A DNA stretch of 64,000 nt from Paenibacillus sp. FSL W8-0186 (GTDB lineage Bacteria > Bacillota > Bacilli > Paenibacillales > Paenibacillaceae). The notes under the pieces were generated by a model. The model did no database searches and was not told the DNA's origin. It saw only the letters and a list, made by a program, of their open reading frames with translations. The first letter of the stretch is position 1. Each line of letters opens with the position of its first letter. The translations under genes and the position numbers were made by a program. The DNA lies in NCBI RefSeq assembly GCF_037969765.1, contig NZ_CP150207.1:2845001-2909000 (forward strand). Reading direction: 5' to 3'. This document shows, one piece after another, positions 8,187 through 16,796 of the stretch.

Positions 8187-9848
8187 ATGAGAAGAATTAG
8201 CCAGAAAAAGTTCGGAACTATCCTTGTGGTGACACAAGCGCTCGTGTTGACGACCCTGCTATCTGCTTGCGGAAGTGCCGGTTCAAACGATTCTACTTCG
8301 TCCGTCTCTTCTCCGTCGGCTTCTTCATTGGGAGTCGCTTCGGCCAACGGGACTACAGCCACGACGGAATCCGGATTCACCGTAACAGGGCCGATCAATG
8401 GGGGCGAACACAAGCAGCCGTTCGGCGCTTATTTCGGTGATATGAAGAAGCTCGGATATGTAGAAGAGGAATACTTTGTTGAAGGCGTAGCCCAGCGGTA
8501 TGAGCCGGTTGGAAACCTGACGCCCGACGGCAAGTGGAATTTGAAGCCGGATGATACGGCTCCTTATAAGACCAGGATATTGGTCCGTAGACCGATCGAT
8601 CCGGCGAAATTTAACGGGACGGTATTGATGGAGTGGGCAAACGTCAGTAACGGATATGAGATTTCCTTTGCCGATCCGCACGGGCTATACCAAAACGGAT
8701 TCGCCTATGTCTCCGTGTCAGCGCAGCCCCTTGGCGTCGAAGGCTACGAGGACAACAACCAAGGATTGAAGGCGTGGGACCCCGATCGTTACGATAGCCT
8801 GTCCATTCCCGATGACGGTGTGTCTTATGATATCTTTACCCAAGCCGCCAGGGCAATCGGACCGAATCGGAAAGGTGACGTCGATCCGATGGGGGGCTTA
8901 CCGGTCAAGAAATTAATTGCAATCGGTGGTTCGCAATCAGGTAATCGAGTGCTGGCTTACGCGAACGGCGTTCAGCCCATCGAGCATACATTCGATGCGC
9001 TAATGCCGATGCTCGAGGCCGGTTCGGCTTCCGACTTCGAAAGAGAACTTGCACATGCGGACGTAACTAAACATAGTCGCGTCGTGAAGGCCAAAGTGCG
9101 TGACGACCTCAAGACGCCGGTGATGAAAATCAACACGCAGACTGAAGGGTTGTTCTATGTTCCGTTGCGGCAACCGGATACGGATCTCTATCGCTCGTGG
9201 GAGATCGCCGGTGCCTCGCATGCACCAACCCGGCAGATGGAATTGATTCGGCAGAAGACTGATCGTGACGGCCTGACCAACTCGTTGGACACGTATTCAC
9301 CGTATCGCTCCAGCGACGTCAACTGGCTGTATACCGTCGACGCGGCCATCCTTCATGTTCATGATTGGATCAACGGCGGGGAGGCACCTCCGAGCATGAA
9401 GCCTCTCGAAATCGCCAGCAATGGAATGGATTATTCCTATGATGAATTCGGCAACGCCAAGGGAGGTGTTCGCTTACCAGAGCTGGAGGTTCCGATTGCC
9501 CGGTATGCGGTCAGCCCTGTGTACGGCCTTGGGGGTTTTACTATTCCGTTCACGGCTGAGCAACTTAAAAAGCTCTACCCGACGCATGATGATTATGTGG
9601 CCAAAGTGAAAGCTGCGGCAGAGGCTGCCGAAAAAGCGGGGGTCATTCTACCGTACCGGGCTGATGAATATATCCGGGCGGCGAAGGCTGCCCCAATTCC
9701 GACCCCGGCAATGCCGGATTTGCCCGAAGGTATCGGATATAATGAAGAAGGTCCAACAGACCCGATAATCGCTTACGTTACCCTCCCGGATCAGAACAAG
9801 CGCACCGGCAAGACCAGCGACAATTCTCTGTCCTTGCCGGTGCAATAA
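8187..9848 (+). CDS. lipoprotein alpha/beta-hydrolase-domain protein
   Basis: The protein has 553 aa. A lipoprotein signal peptide ends in LLSAC, so it is probably anchored on the outer face of the membrane, followed by a Ser/Thr-rich linker. The body resembles the 'alpha/beta hydrolase domain' group often annotated in esterase-like secreted proteins. The likely nucleophile elbow is GGSQSGNRV, around residue 250. The ATG at 8187 is preferred because GGAGG (8173-8177) lies 9 nt before it, whereas the ATG at 8178 touches the ribosome binding site. A two-component system follows 13 nt after the stop, so all three genes probably form one operon. The substrate is unknown. Confidence 0.75.
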   Translation: MRRISQKKFGTILVVTQALVLTTLLSACGSAGSNDSTSSVSSPSASSLGVASANGTTATTESGFTVTGPINGGEHKQPFGAYFGDMKKLGYVEEEYFVEGVAQRYEPVGNLTPDGKWNLKPDDTAPYKTRILVRRPIDPAKFNGTVLMEWANVSNGYEISFADPHGLYQNGFAYVSVSAQPLGVEGYEDNNQGLKAWDPDRYDSLSIPDDGVSYDIFTQAARAIGPNRKGDVDPMGGLPVKKLIAIGGSQSGNRVLAYANGVQPIEHTFDALMPMLEAGSASDFERELAHADVTKHSRVVKAKVRDDLKTPVMKINTQTEGLFYVPLRQPDTDLYRSWEIAGASHAPTRQMELIRQKTDRDGLTNSLDTYSPYRSSDVNWLYTVDAAILHVHDWINGGEAPPSMKPLEIASNGMDYSYDEFGNAKGGVRLPELEVPIARYAVSPVYGLGGFTIPFTAEQLKKLYPTHDDYVAKVKAAAEAAEKAGVILPYRADEYIRAAKAAPIPTPAMPDLPEGIGYNEEGPTDPIIAYVTLPDQNKRTGKTSDNSLSLPVQ

Positions 9849-9861
9849 AGGAGGTTTTGGA

Positions 9862-10542
9862 ATGAAAATTTTACTTGTCGAGGATGAGGAAGAATTGTCC
9901 GATATCGTCAGTCGCGGATTGCGCAAGTACGGCTATGCTGTGGATAAAGCTTATGACGGCGAAGAAGCAATGGATTACTACAGCGTCAATGAGTACGATA
10001 TCGTCATTCTGGATCTGAACATTCCCAAGCTAGACGGGCTGGAGGTCCTCGGAAAAATCAGACTCAATGACAATCGGACAAAGATTCTCATTTTGTCTGC
10101 CCGGAGCGCAGTCGACGACCGGGTACGGGGATTGAACATGGGTGCTAACGACTACTTGACCAAGCCGTTTGATTTTCTGGAACTGGAAGCTAGAGTCAGG
10201 ACACTATCGCGTATTATGTACGTTCAGCAGACTGACGAGCTGATGTGCGGGGGGCTCGTTTTGAACCGAGCAACAAGGTTGGTCTCTTACCAAGACGGTA
10301 AACTCGCGCTAACCAAGAAAGAGTACGCGATCTTGGAATATATGATGCTGCACAAAGGCAAAGCTATCGCTACTGAACAGCTACTAAACCATGTATGGGA
10401 TAGCGATGCTGCTCTCTATCCGGATAGCTTGAAATACCATATTCATTCTATAAAGAAGAAGCTTGTGGAAGCCGGTTGCCCTCCTGATCTTATTCAAAAT
10501 ATTCGCGGTGTCGGCTATAAGGTCGAGGAAACGTCGGGATGA
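9862..10542 (+). CDS. OmpR/PhoB family response regulator
   Basis: The protein has 226 aa. The receiver domain carries the acidic pair EDE near the N-terminus, the phosphoacceptor Asp51 (ILDLNIP) and Lys101 (TKPFD). A winged-helix DNA-binding domain follows (about 130-224), ending in RGVGYKVEE. GGAGG precedes the start. The stop overlaps the start of the histidine kinase by 4 nt (ATGA), the usual arrangement for a cognate pair. Its targets may include the operon itself and the upstream hydrolase lipoprotein (inference from co-transcription). Confidence 0.93.
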   Translation: MKILLVEDEEELSDIVSRGLRKYGYAVDKAYDGEEAMDYYSVNEYDIVILDLNIPKLDGLEVLGKIRLNDNRTKILILSARSAVDDRVRGLNMGANDYLTKPFDFLELEARVRTLSRIMYVQQTDELMCGGLVLNRATRLVSYQDGKLALTKKEYAILEYMMLHKGKAIATEQLLNHVWDSDAALYPDSLKYHIHSIKKKLVEAGCPPDLIQNIRGVGYKVEETSG

Positions 10543-11660
10543 AGATTGCGAACAAGCTTTCATTACGCATTAGGATTACGCTCCTGGCCGGCGGCATTCT
10601 GGTCCTCTGCTCTATTATTTTAACGGGTGCCGCATTTTATAATGCTTATACTTTATTTTACGAATTGACGGCAGCCGAAGTGTTGCTTCCTCCGAACGCG
10701 CCACAGAGCGCTGAGCTAGGCGATGTTCCTATTAACACGGTCAGGTCTACCGTATTAGCTGCCAAGGCACATTTCGATCATGTTGGTCTTACGACCCTAG
10801 CAGCTGTATCCATACTCGGAATGGTGATGGTCTATACTGTAGCAGGGCGTTCGTTATTGCCCATCCATCGCTTAAGCAAAACGATCGCTACCATAACTGA
10901 AGCCAATCTAAAGAAAAGGATTCCCGAAGAAGGACGCAAAGACGAGGTCGGGGCGCTCGGGCATTCTTTTAACGTCATGCTAGATAGGCTCGAAAGATCG
11001 TTCGTCAGGCAAAAACAATTCTCCGCGAATGCGGCCCACGAACTCAAGACGCCGCTCGCCACAATCAACGCCGGCATACAGGTGCTTCGTCTGGAAGAAG
11101 CGCCGACGGTGGCCGATTACGAAGAGACATTGACCACGGTCGAACGCAACGTGAAGCGGCTTATGGCCGTCGTAGACGACTTGTTGACGCTATATGACGA
11201 GCAAGACGAAGGCTCTATAGACGCGGTTAACTTAAAGGAGATGTTCGATACGATATGCGGCGAACTTCGCTTCCGGTTCGAAGAGAAGCAATTGGAGGTT
11301 GACTTGCATTGTGAGCTGCAAACCGTACAGGCCAATCCGGTCTTGTTGTATCGGGCATGCTTCAACTTGGTCGAGAATGCGGCCAAATATAATAAGGACG
11401 GCGGCAGGATCTGGATCAAGACGTTTGCGGAAGATAGGGGCGGCAAGATTGTCATTTACGATACCGGCCGCGGAATTCCAGCCAGTGAACTGCAATCTAT
11501 TTTTGATCCGTTCCATCGAGTGAACAAGTCACGTTCACGTAAGGAAGGTGGTGCCGGGCTGGGACTTTCCATTGTCAAATCTATTGTGGAGAAGCATGGA
11601 TGGCGAGTTTCGGTGGAGAGTGTGCCGGAACAAGGATCGACATTTACCATTATGTTTTGA
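10539..11660 (+). CDS. sensor histidine kinase
   Basis: The protein has 373 aa. Two membrane helices (about 12-32 and 85-103) enclose a short extracytoplasmic loop of about 50 residues. A HAMP segment (104-155), HisKA with phospho-His167 (AAHELKTP) and a HATPase domain follow, with N-box (NLVENAAKY), G1 (DTGRGIP) and G2 (GAGLGLSIVK). The small sensing loop suggests detection within or near the membrane. It is translationally coupled to the response regulator. Confidence 0.93.
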   Translation: MKIANKLSLRIRITLLAGGILVLCSIILTGAAFYNAYTLFYELTAAEVLLPPNAPQSAELGDVPINTVRSTVLAAKAHFDHVGLTTLAAVSILGMVMVYTVAGRSLLPIHRLSKTIATITEANLKKRIPEEGRKDEVGALGHSFNVMLDRLERSFVRQKQFSANAAHELKTPLATINAGIQVLRLEEAPTVADYEETLTTVERNVKRLMAVVDDLLTLYDEQDEGSIDAVNLKEMFDTICGELRFRFEEKQLEVDLHCELQTVQANPVLLYRACFNLVENAAKYNKDGGRIWIKTFAEDRGGKIVIYDTGRGIPASELQSIFDPFHRVNKSRSRKEGGAGLGLSIVKSIVEKHGWRVSVESVPEQGSTFTIMF

Positions 11661-11674
11661 ATGGGGGAATAACA

Positions 11675-11995
11675 ATGGGATTGATGCAGAACAAAGCCGG
11701 TTTGATTACCGGGGCAGGCTCTGGGATTGGGAGAGCAAGCGCTTTGGCTTTTGCAAGAGAAGGAGCCAGGGTGATGGTGTAGGATTTCAATGAAGAGTCC
11801 GGTCAGGACGCCGCTCGTTCAACTGTTTTTTGAGCTCCGGAACAAGCGGCTGCGATGCAGGCGCGAATCCCGCTCGGACGAATCTCTGAACCCCAAGATC
11901 AAGGAAATGCGGCGGTGTGGCTGTGCTCTGACATGGCTAAATATGTAACAGGCGTCGCTTTGCCGGTAGACGGCGGATTTGTGGCGGGAAAATAG
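11675..11995 (+). pseudogene. short-chain dehydrogenase, stop codon plus internal deletion
   Basis: The start encodes a classic SDR N-terminus (LITGAGSGIGRASALAFAREG) and is interrupted by TAG at codon 36. Reading continues to an acidic DFNEESGQ segment. The frame then jumps to a typical SDR C-terminus ([10 protein letters not shown]..., [17 protein letters not shown]). The middle, with the catalytic Ser-Tyr-Lys residues (about 140 codons), is missing. A ribosome binding site (GGGGG) is still present 14 nt after the kinase gene, so this was once the fourth gene of the operon. Confidence 0.85.
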
Positions 11996-12106
11996 CAAAC
12001 CGGGTTAGGTGGCTTGTGCGGGGTACCTAGCTGAACAGAGAAAGGATTGGAACTGAGAAAGAAGGTTGAGGTATTGCTACGGTTATTTCATCAGGCAGCT
12101 TTCTCA

Positions 12107-12140
12107 AAATGAGTTCGGTAAAGTACCGAACTCATTTTTA
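12107..12140 (+). terminator. intrinsic terminator
   Basis: AAATGAGTTCGGTA pairs perfectly with TACCGAACTCATTT across a 3-nt loop and is followed by TTA. It is symmetrical, so it may act on both strands. Confidence 0.8.
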
Positions 12141-12249
12141 AATCCAAATCTAGGGACCAGTCGTTTTGTGCATTCTTGTATTAGGGTATGGCTTGTATTC
12201 GACCATGCAGATAGAAAATTCAAGAATTCAAGTAACAGGGAACAATAAT

Positions 12250-12350
12250 TGTCGAGGGACAAGAACATGTTCCCATTGAAAGTCGCTATATAAGCGGTTT
12301 TTTTGTTTTATCGGTACAAGATCTTGTCCCGAGTCGAGGACAAGAACATC
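12250..12350 (+). repeat. dispersed repeat copy 2 (GGACAAGA core, with built-in terminator)
   Basis: It matches 5281-5360: GTCGAGGGACAAGAACATGT, then TCCCATTGAAAGTCGCTAT, a terminator hairpin (12279-12307), and the near-palindrome GGTACAAGATCTTGTCCC (12313-12330). A further GTCGAGGACAAGAACATC follows at about 12333-12350. Confidence 0.75.
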
Positions 12351-12552
12351 AGCCGATTACCGATTAGATAAGTATCTAATACCATTTTATTAAGCTACCT
12401 GTCAGAATAATTATAATGAGATTGATTTTTTTTAATTCTGAGGTAAAAAAGCTTATACTTTACCTAAGACGATGAACTCAGTCAATGATTTTTTCTTTGC
12501 ATGAAAAGCGAATATCACTTCGAAAACTAAAATGATATAGGAGAAAGTGGTA

Positions 12553-13503
12553 ATGGCAAATATTATTGATATAGCAAAGCGTGCGGGTGTGTCGGTATCA
12601 ACAGTATCAAGGGTGCTAAATAATCATCCTTACGTATCTGAGTCTAAGCGGAAAGCAGTGCAAGATGTGATTGATGAATTGGATTACACACCAAATCGCT
12701 TAGCAGTAAATTTAATCCGTAAGGTGACAAGGAGTATCGGTGTAGTCATGCCTTACAACAACAATCAAGCATTTGATCAGCTGCTGCATGGCGTACTTAA
12801 TCGATCGGTTGAATATGAGTATTCTGTGATGGTTCTTCCTACGAAATATGACCCTCAAATAGAGCTTAGTTACTTAAATATGTTGAAGAATAAACAACTG
12901 GATGGAATCGTTATTACATCGCGCTCGAACACTTGGGAGACGATAATACCATATACCAAATATGGAACAATTGTTGCGTGCGAGTTTACGGACCATCATG
13001 AGATCGGCTGTGCCTATGTGGATCGATATGCATCTTTTTTAGATACGTTTCAACTGTTAAAGGATAAAGGTCATTCACAGGTCGCTTTTACAACAGCAAG
13101 AGGAGAAGAGAGCACTAGTACATCGCTGATAATTAAAGCGTATAAAAAAATTTTTGGTGATCTGCCTGCAGGATACCATATCAGTGATTGTCACAGCATT
13201 GATGATGGGTTAAGAGTGGCTCAACAACTGCTTAATATGGAGGTTAGACCCACGGCTGTTTACGCGAACGGTGATGAAGTTGCAACGGGCTTTTATCAGT
13301 ATGCAAGGAGCATACAATTGAAAGTACCGGATGATCTAGCGATTATTGGCCAAGAGAATCAACCTGTTGGAATTGGTTTAGGCCTATCTACAGTTGATCA
13401 TAAATTGGTTAAAGTCGGTGAACAGGCTTTTGATCTTGTAATTGAAAACTCTCAAAATAAGGTGAAAATTCCTTATCATATCATTGTACGGCAATCAATA
13501 TAA
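12553..13503 (+). CDS. LacI family transcriptional regulator
   Basis: The protein has 316 aa. The N-terminal LacI helix-turn-helix is ANIIDIAKRAGVSVSTVSRV with the hinge NLIRKVTRSIGVV. A periplasmic-binding-protein-like effector domain covers the rest. AGGAG precedes the ATG at 12553 by 9 nt, while the in-frame GTG at 12547 lies too close to it. Base composition is lower in G+C than in the genes at 6-12 kb. Two HAD phosphatase genes follow on the same strand, which suggests control of sugar-phosphate metabolism. The effector cannot be told from the sequence. Confidence 0.88.
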   Translation: MANIIDIAKRAGVSVSTVSRVLNNHPYVSESKRKAVQDVIDELDYTPNRLAVNLIRKVTRSIGVVMPYNNNQAFDQLLHGVLNRSVEYEYSVMVLPTKYDPQIELSYLNMLKNKQLDGIVITSRSNTWETIIPYTKYGTIVACEFTDHHEIGCAYVDRYASFLDTFQLLKDKGHSQVAFTTARGEESTSTSLIIKAYKKIFGDLPAGYHISDCHSIDDGLRVAQQLLNMEVRPTAVYANGDEVATGFYQYARSIQLKVPDDLAIIGQENQPVGIGLGLSTVDHKLVKVGEQAFDLVIENSQNKVKIPYHIIVRQSI

Positions 13504-13579
13504 CTGTTGACCTGAAAAGGATTTCATCCTTTAGCATTCATTAAGGGAGCTTTTTTATAAATGCTAGGAGGATGAAATT

Positions 13580-14206
13580 ATGTACAGTACCGTTATTTTT
13601 GATATTGATGGCACAATAATAAATACTGAACAAGCGGTGTTGGGATCCTTACAGAAATTGCTGGAGAAAAATTATGATCGGAAAATGGAGCAGCATGAAC
13701 TCGCATTTGTGCTCGGAATCCCGGGAACAGTATCCTTGAGGCAACTAGGTATTGAAGATATTGAACATGCGAATAAATGCTGGAATGATCTTATGAGTGA
13801 TTACCGGCATACCATTCATGTATATGAGGGTTTTCAACAAGTGTTTACTAACCTTAGGGAGCAATCGATTGTAACAGGGGTTGTAACTTCTAAGACAAAA
13901 AAAGAGTTTCAAGATGACTTCGTCCCATTTGGACTCTCTCATTTTCTTCCTTTTGTTATATCTGCAGAAGATACAGAGCTACACAAACCTCATCCGGAGC
14001 CATTACTTAAATTTCTTGAACTATCTGGTGTAAAAGCTGACACATCTATATACATCGGTGATACCATTTATGATTACGAATGTGCTAGAGACGCTGGAAT
14101 AGACTTTGGATTAGCATTGTGGGGATGCAATCAACCTGATTCTATTCCAGCGAAGTATAAGTTCGAGAGTCCAGAAGAGATTTTGACTCTTTTTGATATC
14201 AGTTAG
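13580..14206 (+). CDS. HAD-superfamily phosphatase (phosphoglycolate phosphatase/beta-PGM-like)
   Basis: The protein has 208 aa. Motif I is DIDGT near residue 9, motif II is in VVTSK around 95, motif III is the Lys in HKPHPEP, and motif IV is IGDTIYD. An alpha-helical cap lies between motif I and II (subclass I). AGGAGG precedes the start. The neighbouring gene at 14270 is a second HAD protein of similar length and layout, perhaps an ancient duplicate. The specific substrate is not evident. Confidence 0.85.
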   Translation: MYSTVIFDIDGTIINTEQAVLGSLQKLLEKNYDRKMEQHELAFVLGIPGTVSLRQLGIEDIEHANKCWNDLMSDYRHTIHVYEGFQQVFTNLREQSIVTGVVTSKTKKEFQDDFVPFGLSHFLPFVISAEDTELHKPHPEPLLKFLELSGVKADTSIYIGDTIYDYECARDAGIDFGLALWGCNQPDSIPAKYKFESPEEILTLFDIS

Positions 14207-14269
14207 TATTATGCTTCGCTCTAAATATTTTTCTTCATTAAGCTAATGGAATAAAAAGAGGGTGTACAC

Positions 14270-14908
14270 TTGAAATACAAAGCAGTTTTATTCGATTTTG
14301 ATGGAACACTTGCAGATACACTGCCTGTATGTTTCTATTCATTTCAAACAATCTTTAAGAAATACGATGGCAGAACTTTGTCTAAAAAAGAGATGATCGA
14401 AATGTTTGGCCCATCGGAGACTGGTATCATTGAACAAAATTTGCAGAATAAAGAAAAAATGACGGAAGCAATAGAAGATTATTATTCTTGTTACGAAAGA
14501 GAGCATTGTAATTTAGTAAGGATGAATGAGGAAATAATTTATATGATTGAACACCTAAGGAAGAGAAAAATCTCAATTGGTATTGTAACAGGCAAGGCTA
14601 GAAAAAGTTTAGAAATATCACTTAAGCACCTATTCTTAAGTGAATTTTATAAAGTAGCTATTAGTGGTGATGATGTAGTTAACCCAAAACCGCACCCAGA
14701 AGGTATTAATAAAGCATTAAAAGTACTCGGAATTTCTCCCCAAAATACACTCTATGTTGGAGATAGTAATGCAGATATTGAGGCTGGAAAAAGAGCAGAT
14801 GTGGAAACAGCTGGGGTTAACTGGCTTATTAATTCACACGGAAGTGCATTTACGATTAAACCAGATTATGAGTTTTCAAGTATAACAGATTTCATGAAAA
14901 TCTTCTGA
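14270..14908 (+). CDS. HAD-superfamily phosphatase, second copy
   Basis: The protein has 212 aa and starts at TTG, preceded by AGAGGGTG. HAD motifs are DFDGTLADT (motif I), VTGK (II), NPKPHPEG (III, Lys) and VGDSNADIEAG (IV), with a helical cap. It resembles phosphoglycolate phosphatase and pyrophosphatase PpaX-type enzymes. It is separated from the first HAD gene by 63 nt, is probably co-transcribed, and is AT-rich like its neighbours. Confidence 0.83.
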   Translation: MKYKAVLFDFDGTLADTLPVCFYSFQTIFKKYDGRTLSKKEMIEMFGPSETGIIEQNLQNKEKMTEAIEDYYSCYEREHCNLVRMNEEIIYMIEHLRKRKISIGIVTGKARKSLEISLKHLFLSEFYKVAISGDDVVNPKPHPEGINKALKVLGISPQNTLYVGDSNADIEAGKRADVETAGVNWLINSHGSAFTIKPDYEFSSITDFMKIF

Positions 14909-15007
14909 GTAATCTGAGTGGGGATCATTTGAAATCTTGGTACTATCGAAGAAGTGGAAACTGTATTGCTCAAACACTGATATTTTCGGCCGCTTAAAAC
15001 AAATTTA

Positions 15008-15177
15008 AAAACCCACTGATTAAATTAAAAATAAATCAGTGGGTTTAGCTTTATATTCGAAATGCTAAAAGAGTAGAGCTAAATATATTTGTTCGTTAAA
15101 CCCACTGATTAAATAAATCAGTGGGTTCAGTTTGTTATTTAATGATAAAAGAGTAGAGCTAAATAAATCATTCGTTT
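15008..15177 (+). repeat. tandem duplicated hairpin unit, two copies
   Basis: Each unit starts with AAACCCACTGATT...AATCAGTGGGTT (hairpins at 15008-15046 and 15098-15127). Each then contains an identical 20-nt block, TAAAAGAGTAGAGCTAAATA (15066-15085 and 15146-15165). Unit 1 has about 10 extra bases in the loop and linker. TTGTGACACAAA and TTTGACACA follow at about 15177-15222. The array lies between the HAD genes and the 3' end of xerS. The hairpins can act as terminators for the convergent transcripts. Confidence 0.85.
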
Positions 15178-15278
15178 GTGACACAAACCATGTGAAATAA
15201 TGTTGTCGTAGTTTGACACACTGCATGCTCCTTTATATACATATGTACAAAATACGGATTTTGTGAACATGTATAAGA

Positions 15279-15301
15279 AAAACCGCGTAACGACGCGGGT
15301 T
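15279..15301 (-). terminator. terminator at the 3' end of xerS
   Basis: On the minus strand ACCCGCG / CGCGGT is followed by TTTTTC, directly at the stop codon. Confidence 0.55.
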
Positions 15302-16370
15302 ATCGGTCCATATTATTTACAGCATTACGCATCTCTTCATCTGTTAAGTGTGTGTATATCATTGTTGTTTGAATCGATGAATGCCCTAATTGATTCTTCA
15401 ATCTTGGCACATCGTTATTTTCTAAATGATATCGCGTTGCAAATGAGTGTCTAAGCGAATGCACTGTTAGAGAGGGTTTTCCAAAGGCCGTGGCATATTT
15501 TTCAACCAGCTTTTCGATTGAACGTTGTGTCAGACGCCGGCTTTTTCCTTTACGACCTACAGGAGCTGCAATAAATAAATAGTTTTCGTGTTTTTCTGGT
15601 AAATATCTTGCTTCTCTGATCTGCAGATAATTTTCTATGTCCAATAAAGCCTGCTTACTAAAGTAAACATATTGTTCTTTATCACCTTTACGAACCACTC
15701 TTACTAAAGCTTTATTCATATCTAAATCATCCAAATTAATGCCTGCAACCTCAGACAATCTAAGTCCCGAACCTAGTATCAGCGAAACGATCGCTGTGTC
15801 ACGCTCACGATTGAATTGATGAAACGTAAAGATCCGCTTATTATCTTTATGTATTTCACCGAAATCATAAGCTACAAATCGCCTGAATAACTCAAAATCA
15901 TCTTCTCTAAGGATTTTTCCTTCAATACGGTTTGCAATGGTTTCTTGGCTTTCTTTGACGGCGTTTAAATCTATTTTGGCCATCACATTTCGTTGAAGAT
16001 AAGGCTTCAGATCGCTTGTTTCAGCCTTATTCTGCAGGTAATCAAACAAAGATTTGAGCGAGGATAATTTGCGATTTATCGTGAGTTTCTTGTTTCCAAG
16101 CTGATAATCCAGGAATGACAAAAAATTTTCCACTTCACGAACGGTTAATCGCTCTAGAGTTTCTAAGTTTATTTCTTTTCGACTTAATGAAGTTAGATTC
16201 TCAGCAACAAGCCAATCAAAAAATATAATGTAATCATGGCAATAATTAAGAAGTGTTGTCGGTGATAATTTGCGTTTTTTACTATCGATAAATTCTGTAA
16301 CATACCAAGGCAAATCTGACAGTTTTTCATCAATGCGTTGCATATAGTGCATTTTCATTTGTTTATCCAT
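15300..16370 (-). CDS. xerS: tyrosine recombinase, XerS type
   Basis: The protein has 356 aa, the usual XerS length. An N-terminal SAM-like core-binding domain (about 20-125) precedes the catalytic domain with Arg204 (SGLRLSE), Lys228, His304-x-x-Arg307 (HSLRHSF), His330 (GHSS) and nucleophile Tyr339 (MIYTH). The GGAGG before ATG 16370 decides the start over the upstream ATG at 16388. In streptococci XerS alone resolves chromosome dimers at a dif site next to its gene. A XerC/D-like protein is also encoded at 60231 here, so this one may be an additional or element-borne recombinase. Confidence 0.85.
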   Translation of the reverse strand: MDKQMKMHYMQRIDEKLSDLPWYVTEFIDSKKRKLSPTTLLNYCHDYIIFFDWLVAENLTSLSRKEINLETLERLTVREVENFLSFLDYQLGNKKLTINRKLSSLKSLFDYLQNKAETSDLKPYLQRNVMAKIDLNAVKESQETIANRIEGKILREDDFELFRRFVAYDFGEIHKDNKRIFTFHQFNRERDTAIVSLILGSGLRLSEVAGINLDDLDMNKALVRVVRKGDKEQYVYFSKQALLDIENYLQIREARYLPEKHENYLFIAAPVGRKGKSRRLTQRSIEKLVEKYATAFGKPSLTVHSLRHSFATRYHLENNDVPRLKNQLGHSSIQTTMIYTHLTDEEMRNAVNNMDR

Positions 16371-16414
16371 AAATATGCAAACCTCCATGATTCCAATATA
16401 CTTTATTAATATTT

Positions 16415-16441
16415 ATTCGTCAAATTATTATTTTACGTAAT
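16415..16441. other. imperfect inverted repeat upstream of xerS, possible recombination site
   Basis: ATTCGTCAAAT-tatt-ATTTTACGTAAT lies about 45 nt upstream of the xerS start. Two unequal arms around a short AT-rich centre are what a XerS/difSL-type site looks like, and streptococcal sites sit directly upstream of xerS. It could equally be part of the xerS promoter region. The rest of 16371-16640 shows no gene, only a GGACAAGAGCAAACATC repeat core at 16514-16530. Confidence 0.3.
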
Positions 16442-16637
16442 TATATTTTACTACTGAGTTCATGCCTGCCCAAATCCGGATGCTGTTGTATGACCAGAAA
16501 CTACATCTTTTAAGGACAAGAGCAAACATCGATGACTGCATTTTGTTTAACAGATCGATTTAGTTTTTACTACTCTTCAAGTACCTTCCTCAGGTTATAA
16601 AGAACCGGTATTTCTCATATTGATAAAACTCGTGTGA

Positions 16638-16684
16638 ACAAAAAAACACTCTTATGACGGTTGACTGCCCCAAAAGAGTGCTTT
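16638..16684 (-). terminator. terminator of the HxlR-type gene
   Basis: On the minus strand GCACTCTT pairs with AAGAGTGT and is followed by TTTTTTTG, about 115 nt after the stop codon of the HxlR-type gene. Confidence 0.65.
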
Positions 16685-16796
16685 AAGGTATTAGATCCAT
16701 AGTTGCACGTATCTCTTTGGATTTGCCTTTCTCGGGTGATCTTCATTAAATTAGAAACTAATGGCACCCATTGTGTAATTCAGCCACAATAATTTT

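Larger units (their letters stand above)
11996..12552. other. intergenic region before the LacI gene
   Basis: No supported gene was found. It contains a strong terminator (12107-12140), dispersed repeat copy 2 (12250-12350), and an inverted pair AGGTAAA (12441-12447) / TTTACCT (about 12459-12465) upstream of the LacI-type gene, which could be its operator. Confidence 0.6.

Noticed and set aside
12066..12248. 60-aa ORF upstream of repeat copy 2.
   Set aside because: It runs through the terminator hairpin at 12107-12140 and has no ribosome binding site.
15008..15177. The tandem hairpins as a CRISPR array.
   Set aside because: There are only two units, they carry no variable spacer of CRISPR length, and no cas gene is nearby.
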